Below, piece by piece: positions 1 through 10,152 of a stretch of DNA of 64,000 nt (within the stretch, counting starts at the first letter, position 1; the number at the start of each line of letters is the position of its first letter). Source of the DNA: Brachyhypopomus gauderio (taxonomy: Eukaryota > Chordata > Actinopteri > Gymnotiformes > Hypopomidae). The stretch lies in assembly GCF_052324685.1 (NCBI RefSeq), contig NC_135225.1, forward strand, positions 10,835,503 to 10,899,502. Reading direction: 5' to 3'. The notes under the pieces were generated by a model, which saw only the letters and a program-made list of their open reading frames with translations, was not told the DNA's origin and did no database searches. The position numbers and the translations under genes were made by a program.

Positions 1-120
1 AGTCACCCACACCGATGGCGGCACGGCCCATCATTTCTCCATCAACATGAGGACTCATGGCCAATACTACCCACATTAAAACCTCCTCAGGAGGATGTTG
101 AAGAGAAGAGAAGTGCATTT

Positions 121-1629
121 TTGGGGAATATGACAGTCAGCAGTCCTAAGCTACCTGATCTCACACAGATCCAAACTTGGTCAGCTCTCCTGAATGTCAC
201 TCACCAGTTCCTTCACGGGGCGGCCAACCCTCAGAAAGGTGTTGAGATGACTGCCGCGGATGTCTTGGCTACTGAACTTTACCTGCTCAAACAGGCTCAG
301 AAAGAAAGTTTCCCAGAAGAATTAGACACCCTGTCTACAGATAAGTCAGTGACTCCACGGAGCCGCCTGATCACTCTTGCTCCGGAGTATGACAGAGCTT
401 TAGGTCTTATACGTGTAGGAGGAAGACTTAGAAGAGCAGTGGATCTAGATCCAGACACTATTCATCCCATAGTGCTGGACGCTAAGCATCGTGTAACACA
501 GCTGCTCATTCAGAAATATGATGAAGATTTACATCACCCTGGAGCAGAACGCGTCTTTGGCGAGATTAGACGCAGGTACTGGATCCTACGGGGTAGAGAG
601 GCTATCAGACGACATCAGTACAACTGCTTTGAATGTCGCAAATGGAGAGCTACACCAGTGATTCCTAAGATGGCTGATCTACCACCTGCCAGACTCCGTC
701 TGTTCAAACCACCATTCTGGTCCACAGGGGTGGACTGTTTTGGCCCTTACAGTGTCAAAATCGGACGGCGTACAGAGAAACGCTGGGGAATCATATTTAA
801 ATGTATGACGACCAGTTGTGTCCATCTAGACATACTAGAGAGTATAGATACAGACGCGTTCTTGATGGCATTGAGAAGGTTTGTAGCCCGGAGGGGTAAA
901 CCTTTCGAGATCCTCTCAGACAGGGGCACAAACTTCAGAGGTGGAACTGTGGAACTCCAAGAATCCTTCGCCTCGCTTGGTAACTCACTCCGGCAACATC
1001 TCTCGGAGCAGCAGATCACATTCAGATTCAATCCACCAAACGCTCCACACTTCGGTGGCACATGGGAGAGAGAGATCAAGTCTGTTAAAGCTGCTTTACA
1101 TGTGGTCCTGGGAGGACAGACGGTGAGTGAGTCTGTGCTACGCACTGTCATGATTGAGGTGGAAGGCATCATTAATTCAAAACCACTAGGCTATATCTCA
1201 TCAGATGTCGCTGATCCAGACCCAGTTACACCAAATCTATTACTGATGGGTCGACGGGATGCATCGCTCCCACAAGCGATCTATGCCTCAGCCGATCTCC
1301 TCGGTAGGCGACGCTGGAGACATAGTCAAGTCCTAGCAGACCATTTCTGGTCTAATTTTATTCGTTATCACCTGCCTGATCTCCAGAAGCGGCAGAAGTG
1401 GCATCAGGACTTGGACAATTTGTCTGTCGGGCAAGTGGTGATGGTGGTAGATGCTCAGCTGCCACGAGCTTTGTGGCCCATTGGTCGGGTGATTAATGTT
1501 TTCCCAGGTGGCGATGGACTTGTCCGTACAGCAGAGGTGCAGGTCAAGGATCGGACCTACTTACGACCGGTTGCACGGCTGGTCAGACTACCGGCATGGA
1601 CAGATGATGAGGACAGTCCAAAGATTTAA
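121..1629 (+). CDS. BEL/Pao retrotransposon integrase region of pol (502 aa, partial)
   Basis: The integrase part of a pol polyprotein inserts reverse-transcribed DNA into the host genome. In order it shows an HHCC zinc-binding region (about residues 137-173: an H-H pair at HHPGAE, then C-x2-C at CFEC) and a catalytic core with three acidic residues in recognisable settings: D in GVDCFGPY, D in SDRGTNF and E in GGTWEREIKSVK. A basic C-terminal domain follows (about 410-500: VGQVVMVVD, RPVARLVRL), typical of BEL/Pao integrases (DUF5641-like). The frame is open for 502 codons with no internal stop. The first methionine is not the true start, because gag, protease and RT should precede it outside the window. 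The intact frame suggests a fairly young copy. Family assignment is firm at superfamily level, with no clade assigned. Confidence 0.85.
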   Translation: MGNMTVSSPKLPDLTQIQTWSALLNVTHQFLHGAANPQKGVEMTAADVLATELYLLKQAQKESFPEELDTLSTDKSVTPRSRLITLAPEYDRALGLIRVGGRLRRAVDLDPDTIHPIVLDAKHRVTQLLIQKYDEDLHHPGAERVFGEIRRRYWILRGREAIRRHQYNCFECRKWRATPVIPKMADLPPARLRLFKPPFWSTGVDCFGPYSVKIGRRTEKRWGIIFKCMTTSCVHLDILESIDTDAFLMALRRFVARRGKPFEILSDRGTNFRGGTVELQESFASLGNSLRQHLSEQQITFRFNPPNAPHFGGTWEREIKSVKAALHVVLGGQTVSESVLRTVMIEVEGIINSKPLGYISSDVADPDPVTPNLLLMGRRDASLPQAIYASADLLGRRRWRHSQVLADHFWSNFIRYHLPDLQKRQKWHQDLDNLSVGQVVMVVDAQLPRALWPIGRVINVFPGGDGLVRTAEVQVKDRTYLRPVARLVRLPAWTDDEDSPKI

Positions 1630-1684
1630 TGTTTCTTTAATGTACAGTATAAGGACAAATTTAACACTAAATTTGGGGGCGGCC

Positions 1685-2390
1685 GTGTACGAAAGACTGT
1701 CGTTTTATCTTGTTGTTTTATATAAGAAGTTGTTCTCATTGCGTTGCAGTACATTAGTCCGGGCTTGTAGAATGCGCACGCGCAGCGTCCGTTGGTCCTT
1801 ACCGAAAGATAGGAGAGATAACTTTGTACAGCGGTGTGTCTCATCTTTATCTGAAAGTTGTGTGCGTCAATATATCAAAAGTGAGTTCAATATTGTTAGT
1901 ACTAATGTAGTACATGCTGCAGCGAGTGTGATATATGTACTAGGTCGATGCGAGCCGTTATTATTTCGACCTGTGTTGTTGTTAGCTCGTTACGAGCGAT
2001 TGAGTAATTTACAGTGTTCTGTTATATCATTCAATGTATCTACACATGATCGGTGATCTGTTAGATGTAACATTTTCATTCATTGGATTAATTTCCGTTT
2101 GTCACTGTACTCATTTGGAGGATGTGTTTGTTTAGCCTTGTAGTAATTGATTGAATGTACTATTTGAGTAATTCATCTGTTTTTTCCTGTAATTACAGCC
2201 ACACATATACAACCATCTACACATATCTTTTCGGGCATCTATCCCAATTCATGTCTGTATCATCCATCTCTCATCCAATCCTTGTAACATTCCATGTTCA
2301 ATAAAGCAAAAGTGGAAAACCAAAATCTCTCGGAGCCCAGCTTTCTGACCGAAGCTTCCAACCTCCAACGTTCACCAGATCAGCACACAC
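1685..2390 (+). repeat. Probable 3' LTR of the BEL/Pao element
   Basis: Directly after the integrase stop there is a G-rich purine run and then sequence starting TGTACGAAAG. The stretch carries an AATAAA signal at about 2300 and ends near CAGCACACA at about 2390, as an LTR with TG...CA ends would. It contains no credible gene. The ends are estimated, because the matching 5' LTR lies outside the window. Confidence 0.5.
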
Positions 2391-2526
2391 TAGAGCCAGT
2401 CACTCTTTTTCAGTTATTTGGATAAGTAACTTTAATCTGATTACTGGACTGGAAATAGTAGCGCGTTATATTACTCGTTACCAAAAAAAGTGGTAAGATT
2501 AGAGTAACGCGTTACTGACATCACTG
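2391..2526 (-). mobile_element. hAT-type DNA transposon end (remnant)
   Basis: Read on the minus strand from 2526, the segment begins CAGTGATGTCAGTAACGCG and continues into TAACGAGTAATATAACGCG-like sequence. I recognise this as the terminus of a common fish non-autonomous hAT family. Only one end is seen; the BEL/Pao LTR abuts the inner side, so the retrotransposon probably inserted into this older element. No coding content. Confidence 0.5.
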
Positions 2527-2745
2527 TTCAGAAGAGACAGACACCTCTTACAGGAAGAGAGGAGAGTATTCAGAAGAGACAGACACCTCTCACAGGAAGA
2601 GAGGAGAATATTCAGAAGAGACAGACACCTCTTACAGGAAGAGAGGAGAGTATTCAGAAGAGACAGACACCTCTTACAGGAAAAGAGGAGAGTATTCAGA
2701 AGTGACAGACACCTCTCACAGGAAGAGAGGAGAAGATATTCAGAA
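2523..2745. repeat. 42-bp minisatellite, about 5 copies
   Basis: A 42-bp unit beginning CAGAAGAGACAGACACCTCT repeats about five times in tandem with a few substitutions, then decays into a partial unit. It lies in the ssrp1 intron immediately downstream (minus strand) of the HMG-box exon donor at 2750. Because 42 is a multiple of three, the reading frame stays open through it. That gives a misleading serine/leucine/cysteine-rich extension of the HMG exon which I do not accept as coding. Confidence 0.85.
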
Positions 2746-2750
2746 GATAC

Positions 2751-5700
2751 CTCTTTCTTGTCTTTGCTCAGTTGCTTCCACATCTCGCCCGCTTTCTTTG
2801 AAATCTCAGTGACAGAGATTCCTGGGTTTTCGGATTTAATGTGCTCTCGGTTGGAGTTTAGCCACAGCATGTACGCACTCATTGGCCTCTTGGGGGCACT
2901 GCTGTCCTTGATCTTCTTCTGTATGCACACAGGCAACACACATGTAAGTAAGACCAACTTGTTCTTAACCATCAGCAATCTGATTTCCACTCGTGTTCTT
3001 TAGTTCTACACCAAGTCGGCATAATGCAAAAACCATGAACACATCCAGCTTTCAGCAGTGAGCTGCATGTGTTGGGAGTGATCTGCAGATCCACCTCTTT
3101 CTTGCGTGGTTTTCTCTCCTTCACCACTTTGGCCTTCTTGGCTGGTTTCTTCTTCCTGTCATCATCACTGTCTGCATCTTCACCACTACTCTCACTGGCT
3201 GATGCCTTACTGTCGTACCTGACACACACACACACACACACACACATACACACATACACACACACACACAAAGACCATGGAAATACACAACTGAAATTTC
3301 CAAACATCTAAATGTTAATGTCATTAATGAAATCAATAATCCAAATTGGAGAGAAGTTGTATTGAAAGCGCCTTACTCTTCTGCAATGTCTTCGTCTTCT
3401 TCTCCGGGGTTAAATGATTCATCTGTGAAGAAGGATCAAGTTGGCACTTAGAACTTAGAGCTTTACCTTGAGTGACAAGGCTCGTCTGATTGGCTGTGCC
3501 AGTCGCCACTCACCGCTGCCGGCCTCAGAGTCATCGCTGTCATTGGCCTCCTCACGGATCTTCCCCTCCTGCTTCATGCGCTCCAGGTAGGCATCATGTT
3601 GGTCATCATCTGAGTCACTGTACATGTCATCTTTGGCCTTCATACCCTGCCATTGTGAAAATGACAATAAATACACCAGAAACACACAATCACTAAAACG
3701 TGCTATTGAATAGTCATTATAACCAGAGTTGTTCATGAACGCACATACGCACAATCACCTGACTTCATCCATCACAAAATTAGTGATTACAATTGCCCTT
3801 TCCAATTATAGCATTGATTGTAGTAAATCATTCTTGTTATTAAACACACATACACACAAAATCAGTATTCTCACATCCCATTTCAATCCCTCAAGCAGTG
3901 GTTGTGGTCATAGCACACACAACTAACTTTCACTGGTCTGACAACACAGCTTGTCTGAAATCTAAATGGCTGCTGAAGTCTATGGAGTAAAAAAAGAACA
4001 CTCAATGAGCACAGCACACACACTGTGTCTCACGGCTGTGTAAATCAGACCCAGCAGGTTAAGTGCCAGTGTGCTTGATTAAAGCCATCACATTTGGCCC
4101 AGTCCACTCAACAACTGATATCGAAGGACACAGGTTGTGACTGAGCCAAAAGACGTGATATTCACCCTCAAAAGGTAAACACACTGCAATCATGCGATTA
4201 AGAGAGCACCCAAACCAGTTCAATCCATAAGCTCTATACCAACCTTTTTCTATGGGAACACACGTAGATACACACAGCACAGAGACACAGAGGAGAATAA
4301 GTGTTTATCTACTGAACAGCATGCGGGTTTCTTTGGGGTTCTCAGTGTGAAAACGTGAGCATTGTATTGAAATTAAAACTTGAATGACAGACAGGAATCT
4401 ACATTATGTACCTCTTTGAAGCCTCTGTTCTTAATGCTGAGTTTCTTCGCATTGACAAAGTCAAATAACTTTCCGTACTCTTCTCTACAGGAAGGGAAAG
4501 AAAAGACAAAACATTCGAAGGGTGACTGGAGTCCCATTCACTCTGTGCTGTGTTATACATATATGCTCATTACAATGGTAATAACATGGTAAAGATATAA
4601 AGATATCTGTGTATTTGCTCTCTTCAGTTAAAGATATTTAATGTTTCCTGATGTGAAATTAGGAACCTTCTATTTTTGAATATTGAGACACTCTAGAACA
4701 GGGCTATTCAACTGGCGGCCCGCGGGCCAGATCCGGCCCTTTAATGAATTTGTACTAATTTATAGGTCTGAAAATTGTCTGGCTCACAGGTCAGAGCTCT
4801 CTGCCAAATCTGGCCCACAGAAAAATATAGTTGAATAGCCCTGCTCTAGAACATGAATTATGCCAATGTCTACCTAATGGTCTTTGAACAGGAAACTGGA
4901 CTATGCCTAATATACTGTATGTATACATGTTCATGTTCATTTTGGTATCATGTCATCTGAAGTCCAAAATCCTATAATGAACAAGAAATCCTACTGTGTA
5001 TAGATCCCTATGATCCTATTTGTTTTTACACTTTGTTCAGGCTTTGAAACGATACATGTGGCTGTGGGAAATGTGCTTCCTACCTCTCTATACTGCTGAA
5101 GGTGTACTGATTGCCCTGTTTGGTCTCAATTTCAAAATCAAAAGAGCGTGTGGTTGTGGTGCCTCTGGCGAAGTTCACACAGGAGATCTCCTCGAAGCGT
5201 AGGTGAACTGGAGGCTTGTGAACATAGATGAAGCCTCTCTCCAGCGGATACAGCAACCCTGAACTGGCTTTATACGAACATGTGATACACTGAGCACCAG
5301 AGTGACTGCAGAGGAAAAAAAGAGGAATGGGTGAGAAAGTGTAAGGAAGAGTGAACAGAACAGAAGGAGATTTGAGCAACACTCATGAAAACAACTATAG
5401 ATCAGATCTACTACAGTGTGATAGGACACTGGGTGTGTTACAGAGGGATGGGAGACAGTGTTACCCCTGGAAGTTTCCAGGTACTGTGATCTTCCTGTTT
5501 ACCAGTGCCTTCATAACCCTGCTGACCATCTCATAGAGAGAGCCAGACATGTTTTTACTCAATTTGCCCTCAAAACGCCTCTCGACCTCCTCCCTGCAGA
5601 GGGTAGAATGGACAAAAAAGGGAGCATAAGAACACTCACAACTATTAACAAAACACAATTTGACTTCATCTCAAAGTCTTCAATTAAGTCTTCAATTACA

Positions 5701-6593
5701 TCTTTATCTCAAACAGCACCTTTTTTCATTTGAGTGTTTTATAGCCAATGCATCCTCTTTCACTATGCTGGACAGAACATTTGTCCCTTTGTGAATTCAC
5801 TGGAACCCAATATTCCTCCAATTGCTTTCAAATTCCTCCTACTGCTCTCTCATAGTCTTTCCACTCTCACTCACTCACTCGCTCATGTTGAGGGTGAGGT
5901 TAATGTCCTCTTCCTTGGAAAAGAGCAGGATAAGGAAGTGGTAGCGGGTTTGACCCTGTTTAATGGGAGGATCCAGACTGATCTATAGGAGGAGAGATGA
6001 GGGAGAACAGAAAGACATTTACATTTTACATTTATTGCATTTGGCCAAAGACTCTGATCAAAAATAACTTACATATTAATCAACAAATGTAATCACATCC
6101 TCATCAGTATAATGCTGGATTTGCATTCGAGAGCTTTCAAATGCAGATATGTATGAAAATATAATTAATATTCACTACCACAAGAATACATTTAATTATG
6201 CAACAACAAACACTCTATTTCCTTTCTTCTTTATTGAAGCAATGTTCTCAATTACAAAACGGCAAACAATTTAGGGGGAAAAATTCGAATAAAAAATGCT
6301 AAACATCCACTTACTACAAAGAACATCTGTCTCTGGTCTTTGTGGGGCAACAGGAAGAGTCGCAGTACTGTTGTATAAGGGATCTTATAGTCAAACGTCT
6401 TACCATGCAGATGCAGAAAGGTGGGGTAAATCCGGATATCATACCTATCATAGGAAAGGCACAGCAGGATATTCCCGACTTAATGAGGAAATTGCTACCT
6501 CTTTGAATCTTACTTCTTTTGCTTAATCTGTTAAAGTGGAACCTTTGACAATAAAAACTTTCAGCTTGTCAATGGGAACAAGAAGAAACATGT

Positions 6594-6630
<37 letters not shown>

Positions 6631-8708
6631 CTGCCCCTGGGTGTTAGACACTGCAGCTCTCTGAAGATGCACACTGCATCTCCTGTAGCCTGGATCACAT
6701 CTGCCTTAGAAAGTACGTTCTGGGCAAATGCCTGAAATGACACCACATCAAACATTTCTAGGAACCTCATAGTATTTTAGTGTAAATATCTTCTTAATTA
6801 CCCAGACTATTGTACTCCTGTCTACTGAAAGGATTTAAAGCGATGCTAGCTCAGGAAAACAGGTCCAGTCCTGTTACAATAAAATTATCATTATAAACGA
6901 ACCCTGGCTCATTTCACTGGCTTCGTTTTGTAGCAAAAGCATACCACCTACTGGTGAAAGGAAGAAAACTAAAATCATAACATCTTGCACAATAATAAAA
7001 ATAACAATAACCTCTCAGCAGTAGTATGGTTTATTAAAAAAATTAAACCATTCAAGCATGCACACATACTCTTACCTCCACGGGGTCTGCTCCCTCATCT
7101 CCTGTACTGGGTGGTACATAAAAGCGCACTTCCATGAGTGACACCTCTGTGTCATCGTTCTGATGAAACTCAAGTGTCACCTCATTTTTTCCAGTTGCAC
7201 ACTGGGATACGCTGGAGAGCGGTATCTCTAACACTGGACTGTCACTTACTTCAAATGACAGCAGTGGGCCTGCAAATCACACACACACAGCTACGTTAAC
7301 GTTTATACTTACAAGGATACCATTTTTTTTGCAATAAAGACATATAACAATGTCATCTGTAACACGATGATCTTTAACAGCAAATCAAAATTTTTCATGA
7401 AAAAATGTTACTCCAAAGGTATTCAGCGTGAGTTAAAGAGATGCAAGTGGTGTCATAATACAAAGTTTCACTGACCATTGAATTTAGCAGTGCCCCAGTT
7501 CCAGCCCTTCACACACATATCTTTCTCAATTAGCTCCACTTTGTAATTAGTTTTGAAATATTCAGAGATTTTTTCAAAGTCCTGAAAATCACAGACACAT
7601 AAATTAAACACATTGTATGAGCCTGGCTCTGGTTTCTTCCTGTGTAAAGTAAGTGAGCCATAGACTCACAGTATCTTTGAAGCCATCATATTTATAAACG
7701 TGTCCAGTGATGGTAGAGAGCTTGATGCCATGACCCAGGCAGACTCTCCTCCACTGGGCATGAGTGAGCTCTGGGACAGAGATGCTGTCCACCTTCCCCG
7801 TTTTACTGCTCTTATACACCACTGTCTGCTTACTGAATCGTAAGCGTCCATCGTTCTGCAGTAAGACAGAGGAGGAGAGACGCACAGAGAGGGAAAAGGA
7901 TTCGATAGAGGGAAAAGGTAAGACAACAGAAGAATCCAGTTGTTTATAGATGACTTCCATGAGTGACACCTCTGTGTCATCGATCTGATGAAACTCAACT
8001 CACATATTTTATATATATATATTAGTGCTATCAATTCCAGGTGCCGCGATTAAAAGTCCTCACCAGGATTTTGCTCAGGCTTCCTGGATTGTGTTGATTC
8101 CACTGATTTTACCTGGATAGCTTACTTGATGGCCATGGTAAAACCCAGATGCATACCTAGAGCCCTCCGCGCCTCAAGTATGTCTCGTCTTGACCCTCCA
8201 TCATCCAGGACACATGGGAGACAAGCATCCAGACTTTTCTCTGTCCTGGCTCCAAGGTGGTGGAATGAACTTCCCTTGTGTGTCCGAACATCGGAGTCAC
8301 TTGCTGTCTTCAGACGCCGACTGAAGACCCACCTCTTTCAAGTGCACTTTGCATAATTATGCTTTGTCTATTGTACTTTATCGTCTCTTTCCTCAGGTAT
8401 TGTGCATAATTGGGTTATAGGAATTGTATACTGTCTTTTTCCTCAGGGGATGTGTATATTCAGGTATAATTGTTAGGTATCATTTGACTTTCGTCTAGTG
8501 GTTTTTCCAGCTTAGAGTACCTGTGTTTAGGACTATCTATTCTACCTTGGAGATTCCAAGCAACTACATAGCACTTTTGTAAGTCGCTCTGGATAAGAGC
8601 GTCTGCTAAATGCCATAAATGTAAATGTAAATGTAAATTAGAAAATCTAGCAAGCTTGAGCAAAATCCTGGTGAGGACTTTTAATCGCGGTACCTGGAAT
8701 TGACAGCA

Positions 8709-8783
<75 letters not shown>

Positions 8784-8870
8784 TTTATTAAAATGAAAAT
8801 GACACCTTTTACTCACCCAGGAACCTTTCACCTCCTGATAAATTTCATTAAATTCCATAGTGTCAGTCAT
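2751..8870 (-). CDS. ssrp1: SSRP1, HMG-box subunit of FACT histone chaperone (14 coding exons; 3' end missing)
   Basis: SSRP1 pairs with SPT16 as FACT, which handles H2A-H2B and nucleosomes during transcription and replication in the nucleus. Coding exons in transcript order: 8817-8870, 7670-7855, 7476-7581, 7076-7269, 6631-6731, 6315-6444, 5879-5982, 5465-5593, 5084-5305, 4412-4484, 3514-3646, 3377-3422, 3095-3218, 2751-2918. All have GT-AG ends and phases join cleanly to 590 codons. The start is MTDTMEFNEIYQEVKGSW. Domains: N-terminal dimerisation/PH region (1-170), middle tandem-PH region (190-430; GRYDIRIYPTFLHLHGK, NMSGSLYEMVSRVMKALV), an acidic stretch (DSDDDQHDAYLERMK), a basic linker (KKPAKKAKVVKERKPRKK) and most of an HMG box (APKRPMSAYMLWLN). 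The sequence stops at a clean donor after SKDKKE. The EWDRKAED-type remainder of the HMG box and the charged tail found in other vertebrate SSRP1 proteins are not in the window. The exon 13 donor (GTGGAT) is weak. Teleosts can have two paralogues; I cannot say which this is. Confidence 0.95.
3221..3271. repeat. (CA)n microsatellite in ssrp1 intron
   Basis: A (CA)n tract with TA interruptions sits 3 bp from the acceptor of the exon starting at 3218 on the minus strand. On that strand it reads (TG)n, so it occupies the position of the polypyrimidine tract. Confidence 0.9.
4699..4843. mobile_element. 145-bp hAT MITE with 8-bp target site duplication
   Basis: The element is bounded by inverted termini CAGGGCTATTCAACT... 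and ...AGTTGAATAGCCCTG. It is flanked on both sides by the identical octamer CTCTAGAA (4691-4698 and 4844-4851). Eight-base duplications plus CAGGG termini are diagnostic of hAT-superfamily non-autonomous elements. It lies in an ssrp1 intron (between exons 5084-5305 and 4412-4484) and has no coding potential. Confidence 0.9.
6598..6629. repeat. (GT)n microsatellite next to ssrp1 exon donor
   Basis: The (GT)n tract on the plus strand begins right after the donor of the ssrp1 exon ending at 6631 (intron starts GTACAC on the minus strand). Confidence 0.9.
7953..7998 (-). pseudogene. 46-bp duplicated piece of ssrp1 exon 4 inside intron 1
   Basis: This 46-bp stretch repeats 7128-7173 of ssrp1 exon 4 with a single difference (45/46 identical). 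On the minus strand it would encode the same FHQ-x-DDTEVSLMEV peptide. It has no splice sites of its own and is followed upstream by a TA run and the inverted-repeat element at 8021. It is best read as a recent micro-duplication or template-switch insert, not a functional exon. Confidence 0.8.
8021..8713. mobile_element. DNA transposon with 62-bp terminal inverted repeats, carrying a LINE insertion
   Basis: Positions 8021-8082 and 8652-8713 are near-perfect inverted repeats: ATTAGTGCT, then CAATTCCAGGT, then CGCGATTAAAAGTCCTCACC, ending near AGCTT. The element sits inside a (TA)n tract, so any TA target duplication is masked. Most of its interior is a LINE fragment (about 8126-8637). Without it the element would be only about 180 bp, a MITE-like size. 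It lies in ssrp1 intron 1 between the exons at 8817 and 7855. No transposase was seen, and I did not assign a superfamily. Confidence 0.8.
8126..8637 (+). mobile_element. LINE 3' fragment (end of RT ORF plus 3' tail)
   Basis: The first part (8126-8356) encodes the C-terminal end of a non-LTR reverse transcriptase: SRLFSVLAPRWWNELPLCVR and FRRRLKTHLFQ, the characteristic last residues before the stop in L2/CR1-type ORF2 proteins. The 3' tail contains TAAGTCGCTCTGGATAAGAG, GCTAAATGCC and a short (TGTAAA)n end. That tail is shared with the tRNA-derived SINE at 20751-20930. The fragment is 5'-truncated and dead. Confidence 0.75.
8711..8781. repeat. (TA)n microsatellite
   Basis: About 35 TA dinucleotides lie directly right of the inverted-repeat element. 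Together with the short TA run at 8010-8020 they suggest that the transposon inserted into, or expanded, a TA tract in ssrp1 intron 1. Confidence 0.95.
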
Positions 8871-9179
8871 TGCAGCAACTTTACTGTCAAGTCCCACCGA
8901 TGTTCAAAATCTACTCAACAGAAGAAAATGAGAACCAGTAACTGCAAGCTAAGAATAATTTCAGTTTACACAATAACATCTATCAATGTAGTGTTCTCTG
9001 AAGTTGGAACATTTAAGAGTCAGATATGAACATGTTTTATACCCATAATCATAAAATGTTTGAAAGTTGCCCCAAAATTGACACTGTAAGTACGTATCAG
9101 TTGTTTTGAATACTGTTCTGTGCAAATGTAATGTGTAGGTGCTTCTTTCTACACCAGGTGCCTGGACTGCCACAGTGCG

Positions 9180-9809
9180 GGAGTTGACCTTGGCCATTTC
9201 AATGAGCTCTAACTGCTGTTCTGTATATCACTACACTGTGCATAGCGGAAATACAGCTAGCTAGAACTGGTCTGACAGTACGCAGGTTCACCTAGCGATA
9301 CGGCAAGCAAGCTAATGCTAATAGCGCAGCTAATGCTAATAAATGATTAGCATTTAGCTACGTCGGTAGACACTTCAGTGGCTAGGCTTGCTAGTAAACC
9401 ACAGATTAGCTAATGTTTCTTTTGAAAAGTGAAGGGACACGATGCATCAAATATGTATACAGAATCGGCGGTATACTGTGCCAAACAATTCTGTTGATTA
9501 CAGGTTTTAGTAATTACACTTGTCTGAATAATACTGTTAATCAGCATTACAGTAATTAGCTATTGTTAATCAGCATTACTGTTTCTCCGGGAACGGGAAG
9601 AAACCACCAGGCCTATTCCCGCATGCGTCGATACAGGACCTTATAAGAACGTACGTATACGTGTTAAAAGACGTACGTTTACGTAATCACGTAGCGTACG
9701 TATCACACTCCTTCCCTTGTTTTGTTCAACCTAGGAAAATAGAATCCATTGACTTGCTATCACTGTTTTGAGTTTTAGGCAATTACATTGATCTGACACA
9801 AACCTGCCG
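9180..9809. promoter_or_regulatory. Inferred divergent promoter of ssrp1 (-) and pold4 (+)
   Basis: The start codons of ssrp1 (8870, minus) and pold4 (10153, plus) are head-to-head about 1.3 kb apart. A GTGAGT donor after CTGCCG at 9809/9810 matches the acceptor at 10149-10150 just before the pold4 ATG, so an untranslated pold4 exon 1 ends at 9809. Upstream of it are an E2F-like TTCCCGC (about 9619-9626) and a dense cluster of ACGT-centred palindromes (9649-9702: ACGTACGTATACGT, TTACGTAA). TTACGTAA is a PAR-bZIP/NFIL3-type site. No TATA box was seen. Positions of transcription starts are inferred. Confidence 0.5.
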
Positions 9810-10152
9810 GTGAGTTATGCAGAATGGCGTGTTCATGCAATAGGAACTATGCTACATGTGATTAATTTAGCTGAATCCTAAAAACCGTCAATCGGCGTAA
9901 TGATGCATTACATTATGTGGTTCAGTCTGGTAACAAGAAGAGACTCGGCTCAATACAGCAGAATGTACTCATATAATGGTTTAAAAAATATAGTGATCGA
10001 TTTCTTTACTTTGTATATAAAGCATTACATATAAACTGTTTACACATATAAACATGTTTAGGCCTACTAAAATGTCACAATAACAAAAACCCACTGTGAA
10101 GTTATGGTTGAGATAAACGTATGTTTAAAGGCATTATCGATTCGTCCTAGGC

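Larger units (their letters stand above)
1..2390 (+). mobile_element. BEL/Pao LTR retrotransposon, 3' part
   Basis: This is the 3' portion of a BEL/Pao-type LTR retrotransposon that begins outside the window. It comprises the C-terminal pol region (integrase, 121-1629), a purine-rich stretch ending in a G run (about 1669-1684, a plausible polypurine tract) and a probable 3' LTR. Its orientation is opposite to ssrp1, and it lies where the last ssrp1 intron or 3' end is expected. The outer right boundary is inferred from the TG...CA logic of the LTR and the start of unrelated sequence near 2390. The 5' LTR is not visible, so the length and age of the copy cannot be judged. Confidence 0.75.

Noticed and set aside
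2499..2750. Serine/leucine/cysteine-rich C-terminal extension of the ssrp1 HMG exon
   Set aside because: It lies beyond a good splice donor and is a translation of the 42-bp minisatellite, open only because the period is a multiple of three.
8961..9197. A first coding exon of ssrp1 beginning MAKVNSRTV
   Set aside because: No convincing donor follows and the ssrp1 N-terminus is fully accounted for at 8870.
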